Source: Nocardia carnea (GTDB taxonomy: Bacteria > Actinomycetota > Actinomycetes > Mycobacteriales > Mycobacteriaceae). From it: a stretch of DNA of 64,000 nucleotides. This document shows positions 50,563 to 59,470 of this stretch, in pieces. The translations under genes were made by a program, and so were the position numbers. Position 1 is the first letter of the stretch. Each line of letters opens with the position of its first letter. Location of the stretch: the NCBI RefSeq assembly GCF_029868855.1, contig NZ_JARWOV010000231.1:1-64000 (forward strand). The letters run 5' to 3'. The notes below the pieces were generated by a model. It was not told the origin of the DNA, made no database searches, and saw only the letters and a list, made by a program, of their open reading frames with translations.

Positions 50563-51765
50563 ATGAGCACCTCGGACAAGGAGCCGGGCGCGGCGCTGAT
50601 CACCCGCACGGAATACCTCACACCCCCGGCTCGGGTGCGCCGGACGGTCGGCGCAACGCTGCTGGTCGGCGCGGCGCCGATGCTGATCGTGCTCTCCTTG
50701 CTCGGCCTCGCGCCGGCAATCGTCGCCACGATCGTCGGCGCTGCGGTGACAGGTTCGTTCGCGCTCGCCGCTACCGGCCCGCCCATTACGCGCCGGGCGG
50801 CCGTGCGCCTCGGTCTCGTCGACGACCAGATTCTCATCGGCACCGACCACGCCGGAACATCCGATATCGTGCGCCCGCTGCCGGAACTCACCGGCGTCGA
50901 ACTGTCCCGCGACGCCGCCCCGGAAACCCACATCGATCCCGCACGCAAAGACCTGCGAATACAAGGCAGCCGGTATCTGCGGCTGGCATTCGCCGACGGC
51001 GTCGCATACCAGGTCGCGGTGGCCGAATCCGATCCTGTGGCCACGGAAATCATCCGCCGGCTCCGTAAAGCCCTACCAGGCGCCGCAGCCGGGGAACCGG
51101 CGCCGAAACCTGCGGCGGAGACCACGGCTTCCGGCCCGTCGTCCACCGAGCCGACCGCGCAGCAGCCGATGGGTGCCGCGGACACCCACCCCCGGGAAAC
51201 CGGGCAACCTGCCACCGACGGGTGGCGTACCGCGGCCGGCGCGTCACCCGCGGCAGATATGCGGCTGTGGGAGGCCGCTCGCACCACACACCGCCGAGTG
51301 CTGTCCGAGTACGGTGCCTACGAACTCGACCCCACCCTCTTCCTCCGCTACCCCGGCGTCACCGATATCAGCCGGGATCCGGTGATGGACTTCCACACCG
51401 CCCTCGCGGAGGCGCAAGCACTCGCGACCGACTCCTACCCGGACGACGCCGGTTACGCGGGCCGCTACCGTGCCGCGGTCGATACGCTGCGGCGCACCTG
51501 GATTCGCTGCGAACGCGACGGCAAAGCCACCGGCACCGGCTACCTGCACGACAACGACCGATCCGATCTGGACACCGCCGCCAAGCTCTACAACCACGCC
51601 CAGGCCACCGACCACGCCGGAGAGAAGGCGTCCTACCTACGCAAAGCGCAGCAGATCATCGTGGACCTCGAAGGCCGCGGCCGGGTACACCTCCCGCGCC
51701 CGGTGGTCGCCGCGATAGAAGCGCAGGTCCGGCTCGCCCTCGAACCCGGCACGGCCGCGAACTGA
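50563..51765 (+). CDS. Membrane-anchored protein of unknown function, divergent partner
   Basis: 400 residues. Two hydrophobic segments at about 28-50 and 52-72 form an N-terminal membrane hairpin. A cytoplasmic part of about 90 residues follows, which has a PH-like or bPH-like look (LGLVDDQILIGTDHAG through VAYQVAVAES). A Pro/Ala/Thr-rich linker spans 180-240. The last 150 residues are helical and resemble a four-helix bundle (MDFHTALAEAQALATDSYPD). I do not recognise it. It lies 142 bases from the divergent gene at 50420. Confidence 0.7.
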   Translation: MSTSDKEPGAALITRTEYLTPPARVRRTVGATLLVGAAPMLIVLSLLGLAPAIVATIVGAAVTGSFALAATGPPITRRAAVRLGLVDDQILIGTDHAGTSDIVRPLPELTGVELSRDAAPETHIDPARKDLRIQGSRYLRLAFADGVAYQVAVAESDPVATEIIRRLRKALPGAAAGEPAPKPAAETTASGPSSTEPTAQQPMGAADTHPRETGQPATDGWRTAAGASPAADMRLWEAARTTHRRVLSEYGAYELDPTLFLRYPGVTDISRDPVMDFHTALAEAQALATDSYPDDAGYAGRYRAAVDTLRRTWIRCERDGKATGTGYLHDNDRSDLDTAAKLYNHAQATDHAGEKASYLRKAQQIIVDLEGRGRVHLPRPVVAAIEAQVRLALEPGTAAN

Positions 51766-51811
51766 ACCGGACGCCCGCCGCGGTCGCCGTCTCTCCGAAC
51801 GGTCGGCTCTG

Positions 51812-52567
51812 TCAGGCTTTCGTAGCCTCGATCAAGGTCCGGGCAGAGTACGCGACGAATGGTCCCTGCCGCTGAATCCGGTCGTGTAACCGGCGCAACT
51901 CGTCACGATAGGTATCGACGGTGAAACCGGGAACCATCCAGACCACCTTCCGCAGGAAATACACCACGGCGCCGATGTCGTGGAATTCCATCCGCAACCG
52001 TTCGGTGCGCTGGTCGGTGATCTCCAGACCGGCCGCACGGGCAGCGGCGGCCTCGTCGCCCGGGTCTCGTGCCAGCCGGGCTTCCGGTTGCGGGCCGAGG
52101 AAGTACTCGACCAGTTCGAACACGCTCGCCGGTCCGACATGCTGGGCGAAGTAGGTCCCGCCCGGTTGCAGCACCCGGACGATCTCGGCCCATCGGATGG
52201 TGGCCGGATGCCGGCAGGTGACCAGGTCGAACGCCGCGTCGGCGAACGGCAGCCCAGCCTCGTCGGGTGTCGCGACGACGACCGCGCCGCGCGGGTGCAG
52301 CAGCGCGGTGGCCTTCGCGATGTTCGGCGGCCACGATTCGGTGGCCACCATCGTCGGCGGGAAGGTCTCCGCTTCGGCCAGCACTTCACCACCCCCGGTC
52401 TGGATGTCCAACGCCGCGGTGGCGGTCTTCAGCCGGGCACTCATGAGCCGCTGGTAGCCCCACGACGGGCGCGCTTCGGTCGCTCGGCCGGCGAGCCACG
52501 AGAAATCCCAGCCCTCCACGGATACCGCGGCGGCCTCCTCGACGAGGTCCTGAAAAGTCCGGTCCAT
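51812..52567 (-). CDS. SAM-dependent methyltransferase, class I
   Basis: 251 residues. GGGEVLAEAE at about 58-67 is the SAM-binding loop, with the acidic end at Glu. LPFADAAFDLVTCRHPATIRW is motif IV, and IVRVLQPGGTYF is the post-motif III strand. The overall sequence resembles the UbiE/COQ5-like small-molecule methyltransferases. The glycine loop GGGEVL is missing the leading strand form DxGxGxG. The start at 52567 is chosen since it gives the family-typical N-terminus. The substrate is unknown. It is convergent with the membrane-protein gene. Confidence 0.85.
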   Translation of the reverse strand: MDRTFQDLVEEAAAVSVEGWDFSWLAGRATEARPSWGYQRLMSARLKTATAALDIQTGGGEVLAEAETFPPTMVATESWPPNIAKATALLHPRGAVVVATPDEAGLPFADAAFDLVTCRHPATIRWAEIVRVLQPGGTYFAQHVGPASVFELVEYFLGPQPEARLARDPGDEAAAARAAGLEITDQRTERLRMEFHDIGAVVYFLRKVVWMVPGFTVDTYRDELRRLHDRIQRQGPFVAYSARTLIEATKA

Positions 52568-52701
52568 ATGGGGCGACTCTGCCAGCCGGGCCGGCCGAGG
52601 TCGACCTGTTTCCGGGCTCCCGCGGGCGGCCCCGGGCGGGAGGCGGGCCGCGAGTAGGCTGGTCAGCACTGTGCTCCGTCGACCCGAAGGAGTGCGAAAC
52701 A

Positions 52702-53457
52702 ATGGAATGGCTCCTGATCGCCGCGGTGATCGTCCTGGTGGCGTTCTTCCTGGGGTGGCGGTCCCGGCAGCGTGAACGACGCGCGACCGAGTTGACCGAC
52801 GCCCTCGCCGACGCCCGCCGCACCAACGAACGCCTGGGTGGGCAGATCTATAACCTCACCGGCACCAACACCGCCGCGAAACAGGCACTCGCCGACGCCT
52901 CGGAGCGCCATACCGCCGCCGGCGGCCAGCTCGACCAGGCCGCGTCTCCGGTCCAGGCGCAGCTGGCGAAACAAACCGCGGTCGAAGGCCTGTACTACAT
53001 CCGCGCCGCCCGCATCGCCATGGATATGGACCCCGGGCCGGCGGTGCCCGAACTCGCGGGCCGGGCGAGCGCGGGCGAGGTCACCGAAGACCGGGAGATC
53101 GACTTCGAGAACCGCCGGATCGCCGCCTCACCCCATCCCTCGTCCGGCACTCCGAACTATTACCCCGGCGGACGCGTAGCGGGTCGCCCGGTACCGGCCG
53201 GGTGGTACTCCGAACCGTGGTGGCGGCCCGCGCTGATCGCCGGTGCCTGGGGTATCGGCTCCACACTGCTGTTCACGTCGTTGTTCACCGGTATGGCGGG
53301 CGTCGGCTACGGCGCGCAGGGGTTCGAGAACGGCTACGGCGAGGGCTACCAGGACGGCCTCTCCGCCGGTGATCAGGGAGCCGGGGGCGACGACAGCTGG
53401 GGCGGAGACACCGGCGGTGATTGGGGCGGATTCGACGCCGGTGGGTTCGACTTCTGA
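52702..53457 (+). CDS. Membrane-anchored coiled-coil protein with Gly/Asp-rich tail
   Basis: 251 residues. Residues 1-18 form a membrane helix (MEWLLIAAVIVLVAFFLGW), followed by a helical coiled-coil-like stretch rich in Ala, Arg and Gln up to about 100. A second hydrophobic segment lies near 175-200 (LIAGAWGIGSTLLFTSLF). The tail from about 205 is Gly/Asp/Trp-rich (GGDDSWGGDTGGDWGGFDA). Proteins of this layout are common in nocardiae and mycobacteria; function unknown. GAAGGAG lies before the ATG. Confidence 0.75.
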   Translation: MEWLLIAAVIVLVAFFLGWRSRQRERRATELTDALADARRTNERLGGQIYNLTGTNTAAKQALADASERHTAAGGQLDQAASPVQAQLAKQTAVEGLYYIRAARIAMDMDPGPAVPELAGRASAGEVTEDREIDFENRRIAASPHPSSGTPNYYPGGRVAGRPVPAGWYSEPWWRPALIAGAWGIGSTLLFTSLFTGMAGVGYGAQGFENGYGEGYQDGLSAGDQGAGGDDSWGGDTGGDWGGFDAGGFDF

Positions 53458-53461
53458 GGGG

Positions 53462-53533
53462 CCATGGCGGCGGGAATCGAACCCGCGACCCCCCACATGC
53501 TGAATGGGACTCTACCGACTGAGATACGCCATG
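53462..53533 (-). tRNA. tRNA-like element, atypical or degenerate
   Basis: Read on the minus strand, CATGGCG pairs with CGCCATG as a 7-bp acceptor stem, GCGGG TTCGATT CCCGC is a perfect T-arm, TCTCAGTCGGTAGAGT gives a D-arm with a U-U mismatch, and CCCAT TCAGCAT GTGGG is an anticodon arm. The length of 72 fits. But base 33 is C rather than U, base 26 is absent, and the anticodon would read AGC, not used in bacteria for Ala. The acceptor pairing extends by three more bases beyond the ends. No normal identity can be given; a decayed or non-canonical tRNA is likely. Confidence 0.45.
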
Positions 53534-53852
53534 GCCGGATAGAACGTACCCGTATTCTCGTTTGCGACACAACGGGTTTCGCCGTCCATTCGCCGCGAAG
53601 CGCAGTCCGGGGTCGCCGGGCCGACGACCGGGAGCAAACGCGGGTTCGGTGCGGCCCGGCCGCTTCCTCACCGGGGCCACATCGTGTTCCCGGTACCGCG
53701 CGACTCCCGCGGCGCGGGAAGAGGACGCCCGATGCGGTCCCGGCCGCGGCGCCCGGCCGGTGTCCGAACCATGGTGATGCGTCCGGCTCCCGCCGTAGAA
53801 TTGTGGCACAGACCAGCGCATCGGACCGGCCACCTGGAAGGCAGGTACACCA
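53534..53852. other. Non-coding gap of 319 bases
   Basis: No convincing gene is seen between the tRNA-like element and the DUF2267 gene. The stretch is GC-rich with short chance frames in several phases. A GGAAGGCAGG ribosome site ends just before the next start codon. It may carry a promoter, but no clear hexamers or palindrome stand out. Confidence 0.5.
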
Positions 53853-54293
53853 ATGACGCACCACCATGATCCCCTCGCCGCCGGCACCCACACCGCCCAT
53901 ATCTGGCTGCGTGCCGTCGCCGACGACCTGGGCACCGAAGATCTCACGTTCGCCCTGCGTGCCCTGCGGGCCTGGATGCACACCGTCCGCGATCGGATAA
54001 GCGTGCCCAATTCCGCACATCTCACCGCTCAGCTACCGGATTTCCTGCGTGGCATCTGGTACGAAGGGTGGGTACCGAGCCGGGTACCGGGGGCGCACGG
54101 TATCGCCGACTTCGTCGAAGAGTTCGCCGAACGGGCAGGTGTCTCCGTGGACGAGGTTCCGTTCACGGCAGGTTGCGTGACCTTCGCGCTGGACCGGATG
54201 ATGTCGCCGGGCCAGATGAACCATGTGTTCGCCGTGTTCCCGGATCGCTTGACCGACGTGCTCCGCGGCAAGGAGTTGCTCGCCGGAGCCTGA
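53853..54293 (+). CDS. DUF2267 family protein
   Basis: 146 residues. ADDLGTEDLTFALRALRAWMHTVRDRI with NSAHLTAQLPDFLRGIWYEGW is the core of the DUF2267 family, a small helical protein common in actinomycetes and rhizobia. It is sometimes linked to stress or hypoxia regulation, but its role is not known. The His at positions 3-5 belongs to the start. GGAAGGCAGG precedes the ATG. The next gene follows after 101 bases. Confidence 0.87.
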   Translation: MTHHHDPLAAGTHTAHIWLRAVADDLGTEDLTFALRALRAWMHTVRDRISVPNSAHLTAQLPDFLRGIWYEGWVPSRVPGAHGIADFVEEFAERAGVSVDEVPFTAGCVTFALDRMMSPGQMNHVFAVFPDRLTDVLRGKELLAGA

Positions 54294-54394
54294 ACACGGG
54301 GCGACGGATACCGGCAGAAAATCGAACCGACCATCCCTGGGTGCCGTCCGGGCGATCTTCCTCGGCCGCGTGCCACAGCCGAAGGGAGAGGTGT

Positions 54395-55330
54395 ATGCGC
54401 GGCACATCACCGACCGAGCTCTGGCCCGCCCTGCGCGTGGACGAATGGGCCGATACCCGCGACACACTGCATATGTGGACCCAGATCGTCGGCAAACTCC
54501 GCCTGGCCCGAGCCCCGATGGTCAATCACTGGTGGCACGTTCCCCTCTATGTCTCCGCACGCGGGTTGACCACCTCCGCCATCCCCGACGCGCACGGGGT
54601 GTTCGATATCGAATTCGACTTCATCGATCACGAACTGCACATCCGCACGAGCACCGGCGCCCGGCACCGGATCAATCTGGAACCCAAATCCGTGGCCGCG
54701 TTCTACGCCGAGGTCATGGCCGCCCTGCACGCACTGGGTATCGATATCACCATCCTCGCCAGGCCGGTCGAGGTCGAACCCGCGATCCCGTTCGCCGAGG
54801 ACACCACGCACGCAACCTACGACCGGGACCACGCGTACGCCTTCTGGCGTCAGCTCCTGGCCGCCGACCGCGTCCTGAACCGGTTCCGCGAGTCGTTCGT
54901 CGGCAAGGCCAGTCCTGTGCATTTCTTCTGGGGTGCGATGGACCTGGCCTATACCCGCTTCTCCGGGCGCCCCGCGCCACCCCATCCCGGCGGCGCTCCG
55001 AACTGCGCCGACTGGGTCATGGTCGAAGGCTATTCCCACGAACTGGCCAGTACCGGTTTCTGGCCCGGCGGCTCGGCCGAAGGCAGTTTCTACGCCTATG
55101 CCTACCCCGAGCCCGACGGTTACGCGGAGACACCGATCCGGCCGGAAGCGGGCTATTACGATCCCGCGGTCCACGAGTTCCTGCTTCCGTACGAGGCCGC
55201 ACGCACCGCCGACGACCCGGAAGCCACCGTGCTGGAGTTCCTCCGATCCACCTACGAAGCCGCCGCCGACGCCGGCTGGGACCGCGAACTCCTGGAACTT
55301 CCCGCCACCCGCCGCACGACTAACCACTGA
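54395..55330 (+). CDS. DUF5996 family protein
   Basis: 311 residues. LWPALRVDEWADTRDTLHMW at the start and VHFFWGAMDLAYTRFSGR, then YSHELASTGFWPGG near residue 220, are features of DUF5996, a soluble family conserved in many bacteria without known function. Several His and Asp lie in conserved positions (FDIEFDFIDH). The ATG at 54395 has AAGGGAGAGG upstream. It ends 11 bases before the stop of the convergent kinase gene. Confidence 0.85.
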   Translation: MRGTSPTELWPALRVDEWADTRDTLHMWTQIVGKLRLARAPMVNHWWHVPLYVSARGLTTSAIPDAHGVFDIEFDFIDHELHIRTSTGARHRINLEPKSVAAFYAEVMAALHALGIDITILARPVEVEPAIPFAEDTTHATYDRDHAYAFWRQLLAADRVLNRFRESFVGKASPVHFFWGAMDLAYTRFSGRPAPPHPGGAPNCADWVMVEGYSHELASTGFWPGGSAEGSFYAYAYPEPDGYAETPIRPEAGYYDPAVHEFLLPYEAARTADDPEATVLEFLRSTYEAAADAGWDRELLELPATRRTTNH

Positions 55331-55341
55331 GTGCGCAACGG

Positions 55342-57678
55342 TCAGAAGAGTCGCAGATTTCCGATGTAGACCTTCCCGCCGATCGATACCGGCGTGTACT
55401 CGCTGGTGATCTCCCAAACCTGATCGGTGGCGTTCCACACTTCCAGTGAGTAACCCGCGCGGGTGGTTTCGGTGGCGACGGCGATCTGTTTGCCGTCGGT
55501 GCCGAGTGGGGTGCCTTCCGGTACATAGCCGGGGATCACGTATTCACCGGTGTAGGCGTCGACCACCCGCCCCGAATCCGAGGTGCTGATCAATGTGCCG
55601 ATACCGCGCAGCAGCAGTTCGGAACTGTCCTCGGTGCCGTAGGATTCGTTCTCCCACAGCACGGTCCCGGTGCGCGGGCTGATTCCCGCATAGGTCGTTT
55701 TGTCCCCGTCGATTCGTATCACGGTCGGTACCGAGGTCTCGGCCGGGGTCTCTTCGGACGCAGTCGGCCGATGCCGGCTCGGGAGCCATCCGCCGGCGAT
55801 CTCCGCGGTCTGCGCGCCGGTGCGGTCGTAGATCCTGGTCGCGGATCCGCGCTCGGCGACCACGAATCCGTCGACGAAGACGTTCCACTGGTCATCACCG
55901 ATCTGCTCGACCGAATCGCGTCGGAACACCTCTTTCCCGTCTTCGAGCCGGATCACCCGGAATTCCCATTTCGACAGTGGTTGCGCCGGGGCCGGTGCGG
56001 ACTTGATCACCGCCAGCCGGGCCGCACCGAAAACGTCGATCCAGTGATGGGGTTGGGTCGACGGCCGGGAATCGGGCCAGCTGATCGCCGGGAGCTCCCC
56101 GCCGTCGGCGCCGATCGAACGCAGCATCGGCGGCCAGCCGTCGGTGTTGTCCACGAACACGAACCGCGCGCCGGCGGCGGTCAGGCTGAAAACATGTTCT
56201 CTCGAAGTAACAGTGGTGATGATCCGGCCGGCGGCGAGATCGATGATCACGACCGCATCATCCGGCACCGACGCACCCTGCAGTTTGCAAGCGGCGGCCG
56301 AACGGCTGTCGTTGACGACGCAGCGATCCAGGTTTCGCTGAGCCGTGTCCACCGGAATCGGCGCGGTACCGTCCCGGAGCCGGCCGGTGTTCGCATCGAC
56401 GATATCGAGGTAGTCGATGGTATTTCCCTCGGCCGGACGCACTTCACGGTTGACGAGGACGATCTCGGAGTCGCCGCCGAGCGCTTCCGTGTCCTGGGTC
56501 TCGGAGCCGGGCGGCCCGGGGGTTTCCTGCAGCGTCCAGACCGGGCTGTCCGGCCGTGTGTCCAGCGCCGGCAGAATCGGCGTCACGGGACGGCGCGGCA
56601 ATTGCGCGGCTTCTCCCGCGACAGCGTTCTGCCGAAATGCCCACGCCCCGAGCACACCGGCGACAACCAGGACGAGCACGGTAGCCAGCGCGCCGATGAG
56701 CAGCGCGCTCCGGCGGCGAGCCGGACGAGGTCCCGGGCTCGCCGGGCCCGGCGGCATCGGCGGAACTCGGTGATGCGGTTCGCTGCCTCCCGGTGCCGGA
56801 TTGACAACTGTTTCCGCGTAGTGGCCGGACAGAGCTTGCGGTGGACGCACCGCAAGCGCCTGGGCGAGGGCGGCCGCGAAATCCCGGCTGCTGGGAAAGC
56901 GCTGTTCCGGGGTCTTCGCCATCCCCCGTGCCAATACCGAATCCACGTACGGCGAGAGATCGGTCCGCCACTGTCGCACACTCGGTACCGGCTGCTGTGC
57001 GTGAGCCATGATCACCGCGACCGGATTGGTTCCGGTGAACGGCTGCGTGCCCGTGAGCAGATGAAATGCGGTAGCGGCCAGCGCATACTGGTCGGAGCGC
57101 GGACCCACCGGTAGCCCCTGCATCTGCTCCGGCGAGGCGTAGGCGACAGTACCGACGGTCAAACCGGTACCGGTGAGATCCGAGGTCTCCGGCCCCATCC
57201 GGGCGATCCCGAAATCGGTCAGCAGGTAGTGCCCCGTCCGGGCGAGCAAGATATTGGCGGGTTTCACATCCCGGTGAACCAACCCGCGCGCACCCGCGTA
57301 GTCGAGCGCATCGGCCACCTCCGCGACAGCCCGCACCACATCGGCAACCGGCAGCCCGGCCGGCGCGGACCGCAGTAACGCCGATACATCGACACCGTCG
57401 ATCAGCTGCAATGCGATCCAGAGCCGCCCGTCGAACTCGCCACGGTCGTGCACGCTGACGATGCCGGGATGCGATAACGACGCCGCGAGATCGGCTTCCC
57501 GCTCGAAACGACGCCGGTACGAATCGTCACGCGTGAGCGGCGCGGCCAGTACCTTCACCGCATCCGAACGAGGCAGCCGCGGATGCCGGGCCGCATACAC
57601 CTCTCCCATACCACCGGCGCCGAGCAGACGTTCGATGATGTAACCGGCAAACACCGAGCCGGGCGTCAATGCAGCCAA
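55342..57678 (-). CDS. Transmembrane serine/threonine protein kinase with extracytoplasmic sensor
   Basis: About 778 residues. The N-terminal 265 residues are a PknB-type kinase: GAGGMGEVYAARH is the Gly loop, AVKVL the Lys, HRDVKPANIL the catalytic loop and TDFGIARMG the DFG site. A Pro-rich juxtamembrane linker leads to one membrane helix near 330-352. The extracytoplasmic part of about 420 residues has repeated strands with DANTGRLRDG, YAGISPRTGTVLWENE and VVDAYTG, like a PQQ-type beta-propeller sensor. The start is uncertain: a TTG at 57678 has GGGAGG nine bases upstream, an ATG at 57723 has none. Substrates are unknown. Confidence 0.88.
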   Translation of the reverse strand: MAALTPGSVFAGYIIERLLGAGGMGEVYAARHPRLPRSDAVKVLAAPLTRDDSYRRRFEREADLAASLSHPGIVSVHDRGEFDGRLWIALQLIDGVDVSALLRSAPAGLPVADVVRAVAEVADALDYAGARGLVHRDVKPANILLARTGHYLLTDFGIARMGPETSDLTGTGLTVGTVAYASPEQMQGLPVGPRSDQYALAATAFHLLTGTQPFTGTNPVAVIMAHAQQPVPSVRQWRTDLSPYVDSVLARGMAKTPEQRFPSSRDFAAALAQALAVRPPQALSGHYAETVVNPAPGGSEPHHRVPPMPPGPASPGPRPARRRSALLIGALATVLVLVVAGVLGAWAFRQNAVAGEAAQLPRRPVTPILPALDTRPDSPVWTLQETPGPPGSETQDTEALGGDSEIVLVNREVRPAEGNTIDYLDIVDANTGRLRDGTAPIPVDTAQRNLDRCVVNDSRSAAACKLQGASVPDDAVVIIDLAAGRIITTVTSREHVFSLTAAGARFVFVDNTDGWPPMLRSIGADGGELPAISWPDSRPSTQPHHWIDVFGAARLAVIKSAPAPAQPLSKWEFRVIRLEDGKEVFRRDSVEQIGDDQWNVFVDGFVVAERGSATRIYDRTGAQTAEIAGGWLPSRHRPTASEETPAETSVPTVIRIDGDKTTYAGISPRTGTVLWENESYGTEDSSELLLRGIGTLISTSDSGRVVDAYTGEYVIPGYVPEGTPLGTDGKQIAVATETTRAGYSLEVWNATDQVWEITSEYTPVSIGGKVYIGNLRLF

Positions 57679-57798
57679 CGTCCGATACCTCCCATACACG
57701 CCGGTGCGATGATCACACCGCATCCCGAACCCACAGGCAAACTCGCGGTCCGGAAGTCCGGCGGCCTTCCGATTCGAGACCTGGGGCAGGCAAGCTGC

Positions 57799-58776
57799 TC
57801 ACCCTGTCGAGGGCCGGACGGATACGGTTGCCCGGCGCTCGCGGATCTGGCCGGGAGTGCTGCCGAACCGCCGGTGGAACGCCTTGGTGAAACTGCTGAC
57901 CGAGTCGAAGCCCAAGCCGGTCGCTATATCGGTGATGCTGCGCTGCCGGTAGGCGGGATTTCGGAGGCGATCGCGCGCCAATCGCAGACGTTCTTCCCGG
58001 ATCACCTCGCTGGGGGTGGCACCGCCTGCCCGAAACGCCAGTTGGATCTGGCGTACCGACCAGCCCAGCGCACCGGCTGTACGTGCAACGGTGAGGTCTG
58101 GATCGCCGGCATGGCTGTGTATATACCGCCGGGCGGCAGATTCCACCTGGGCCAGCCGGGTTGCCGGGCTCCCTGGATCGCCGAGAATCTGCATGCAGAG
58201 CAGGTCGACGAGCTGCTCTGCGACCGTGTCGAATTCTCGATCCGTGAGTGTGGCGGCTTCGGCGTACAGACTGCCGATGATTCCGGCCGCCACCCGTCCG
58301 ATGCCGGTCGTGAGATCCAGCGGCCGGGCGGTTGGTGAGACGCGGTTGAGACGGTGCCGTATCTCCTGCCACGGAATGGTGATGATGAGCGCGCGTGTGC
58401 CGGCCGGCAAGGACAGCGAGAAGGGCTGGTCGATAGGCACCAGAACCGTCGACCCGGGCGCAAGGTTGCTCTGCTCGTCGACGGAGCCGATGGTCATGGG
58501 CCGGGTGAACGGGACGATCAGCCGATAGTCGTCATCCGGGTCGGCACGGATATGCTTCGGGCTGCGGATGTAGGTGACAGCGTCCGAGCACCAGCCGACC
58601 AGCTGGAAGTCGCCGGTGCGCCGCAGCCGTATATGCCCCCGGAAATCGGTACGGTCGGAGAAGTCGTAGCCCAACCGACATTGATTCGCATCGACCAGCT
58701 GGGTCCAGTAGTCAGCCCGCTCGTGATAGTCCACCACTCTGGTCGTGACCGCCTCCGCAGCACCCGCCGGCTTCAT
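57799..58776 (-). CDS. AraC family transcriptional regulator (AraC-binding-like domain)
   Basis: 325 residues. The N-terminal 190 residues are an AraC-binding-like sensor with a beta-rich layout (RADYWTQLVDANQCRLGYDF, then TVLVPIDQPFSLSLPAG). The C-terminal 100 residues hold the two helix-turn-helix motifs: DLTVARTAGALGWSVRQIQLAF and SITDIATGLGFDSVSSFTKAF. The start at 58776 has TTAGGAGA ten bases upstream; an ATG at 58857 in the same frame has a weaker site. It is oriented away from the small secreted protein gene at 58995 and may control it, which is an inference. Confidence 0.88.
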   Translation of the reverse strand: MKPAGAAEAVTTRVVDYHERADYWTQLVDANQCRLGYDFSDRTDFRGHIRLRRTGDFQLVGWCSDAVTYIRSPKHIRADPDDDYRLIVPFTRPMTIGSVDEQSNLAPGSTVLVPIDQPFSLSLPAGTRALIITIPWQEIRHRLNRVSPTARPLDLTTGIGRVAAGIIGSLYAEAATLTDREFDTVAEQLVDLLCMQILGDPGSPATRLAQVESAARRYIHSHAGDPDLTVARTAGALGWSVRQIQLAFRAGGATPSEVIREERLRLARDRLRNPAYRQRSITDIATGLGFDSVSSFTKAFHRRFGSTPGQIRERRATVSVRPSTG

Positions 58777-58994
58777 CAGCACGTCTCCTAACTCCACGAT
58801 CGTCGGTCCGGCCGTAGGCCCGGCCGAGGCCGGCTGGGACGGCTCCCACCGCGGCATGGCCTGCCAACCCCTGACTCACAACTGCGGCAGCGAACCATCC
58901 GGACAGGATTCTCGGAAGTAGTTGTCACAGTTGCCGATACACCTGCATCTACCGGAGACCATGACCCGGTGACACCTAACGAAAGGGAATGAAT

Positions 58995-59303
58995 ATGAAA
59001 AAGTCGAGCAGGCTGCTCGTCGGGGCGGGAATCGCATTTGCCGCACTCGGGCTCACCCCTGTCACCGCCTCCGCCGAACGGGGCGTGAGTGGCTGTTTCT
59101 CGTACTCGTACGAGCCCGGCATCACGACAACGACCGTCTATTACCACAACCGCTGCGATGTCGGTCGGGATGTCACAATAAGGCTCGAGAACTACGGATC
59201 GTGCGACGACGGCGGCTTCAAGATCCATGTCGACGCCGACGCAAAAGGCAAGAAGGTCGTCGAATGCGGCGATGTAGTGGAAGTGTACGGCGAGGAGTAT
59301 TGA
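58995..59303 (+). CDS. Small secreted protein
   Basis: 102 residues. A signal peptide (KKSSR, hydrophobic core, cleavage after TASA at 27) leads to a mature part of about 75 residues with four Cys (GCFSY, NRCDV, GSCDD, ECGD), enough for two disulfides. Strands with TTTTVYYHN and DVTIRLENYG suggest a small beta sandwich. AAAGGGA lies upstream of the ATG at 58995; an ATG two codons earlier is also possible. I do not recognise the family. It is the first of two small secreted proteins here. Confidence 0.8.
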   Translation: MKKSSRLLVGAGIAFAALGLTPVTASAERGVSGCFSYSYEPGITTTTVYYHNRCDVGRDVTIRLENYGSCDDGGFKIHVDADAKGKKVVECGDVVEVYGEEY

Positions 59304-59470
59304 TCCGCCTCGAGGGCAGGTGTTTTGCGGCGGTGCGAACCATTGTGTAAGACTCCGAATTCGGGAGATCCGGTTCAGATACCGATCCGAAGCGAAGCTC
59401 CCTCAGGATACGGCGTATCCGAAATCGACTCACATCGGATAGTGGATCCGGTGGCAACAGATAAGGAAAC

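Noticed and set aside
50421..51287. Upstream extension of the membrane-protein frame that starts at 50420
   Set aside because: It overlaps the divergent gene at 50563 on the other strand and lacks protein-like composition.
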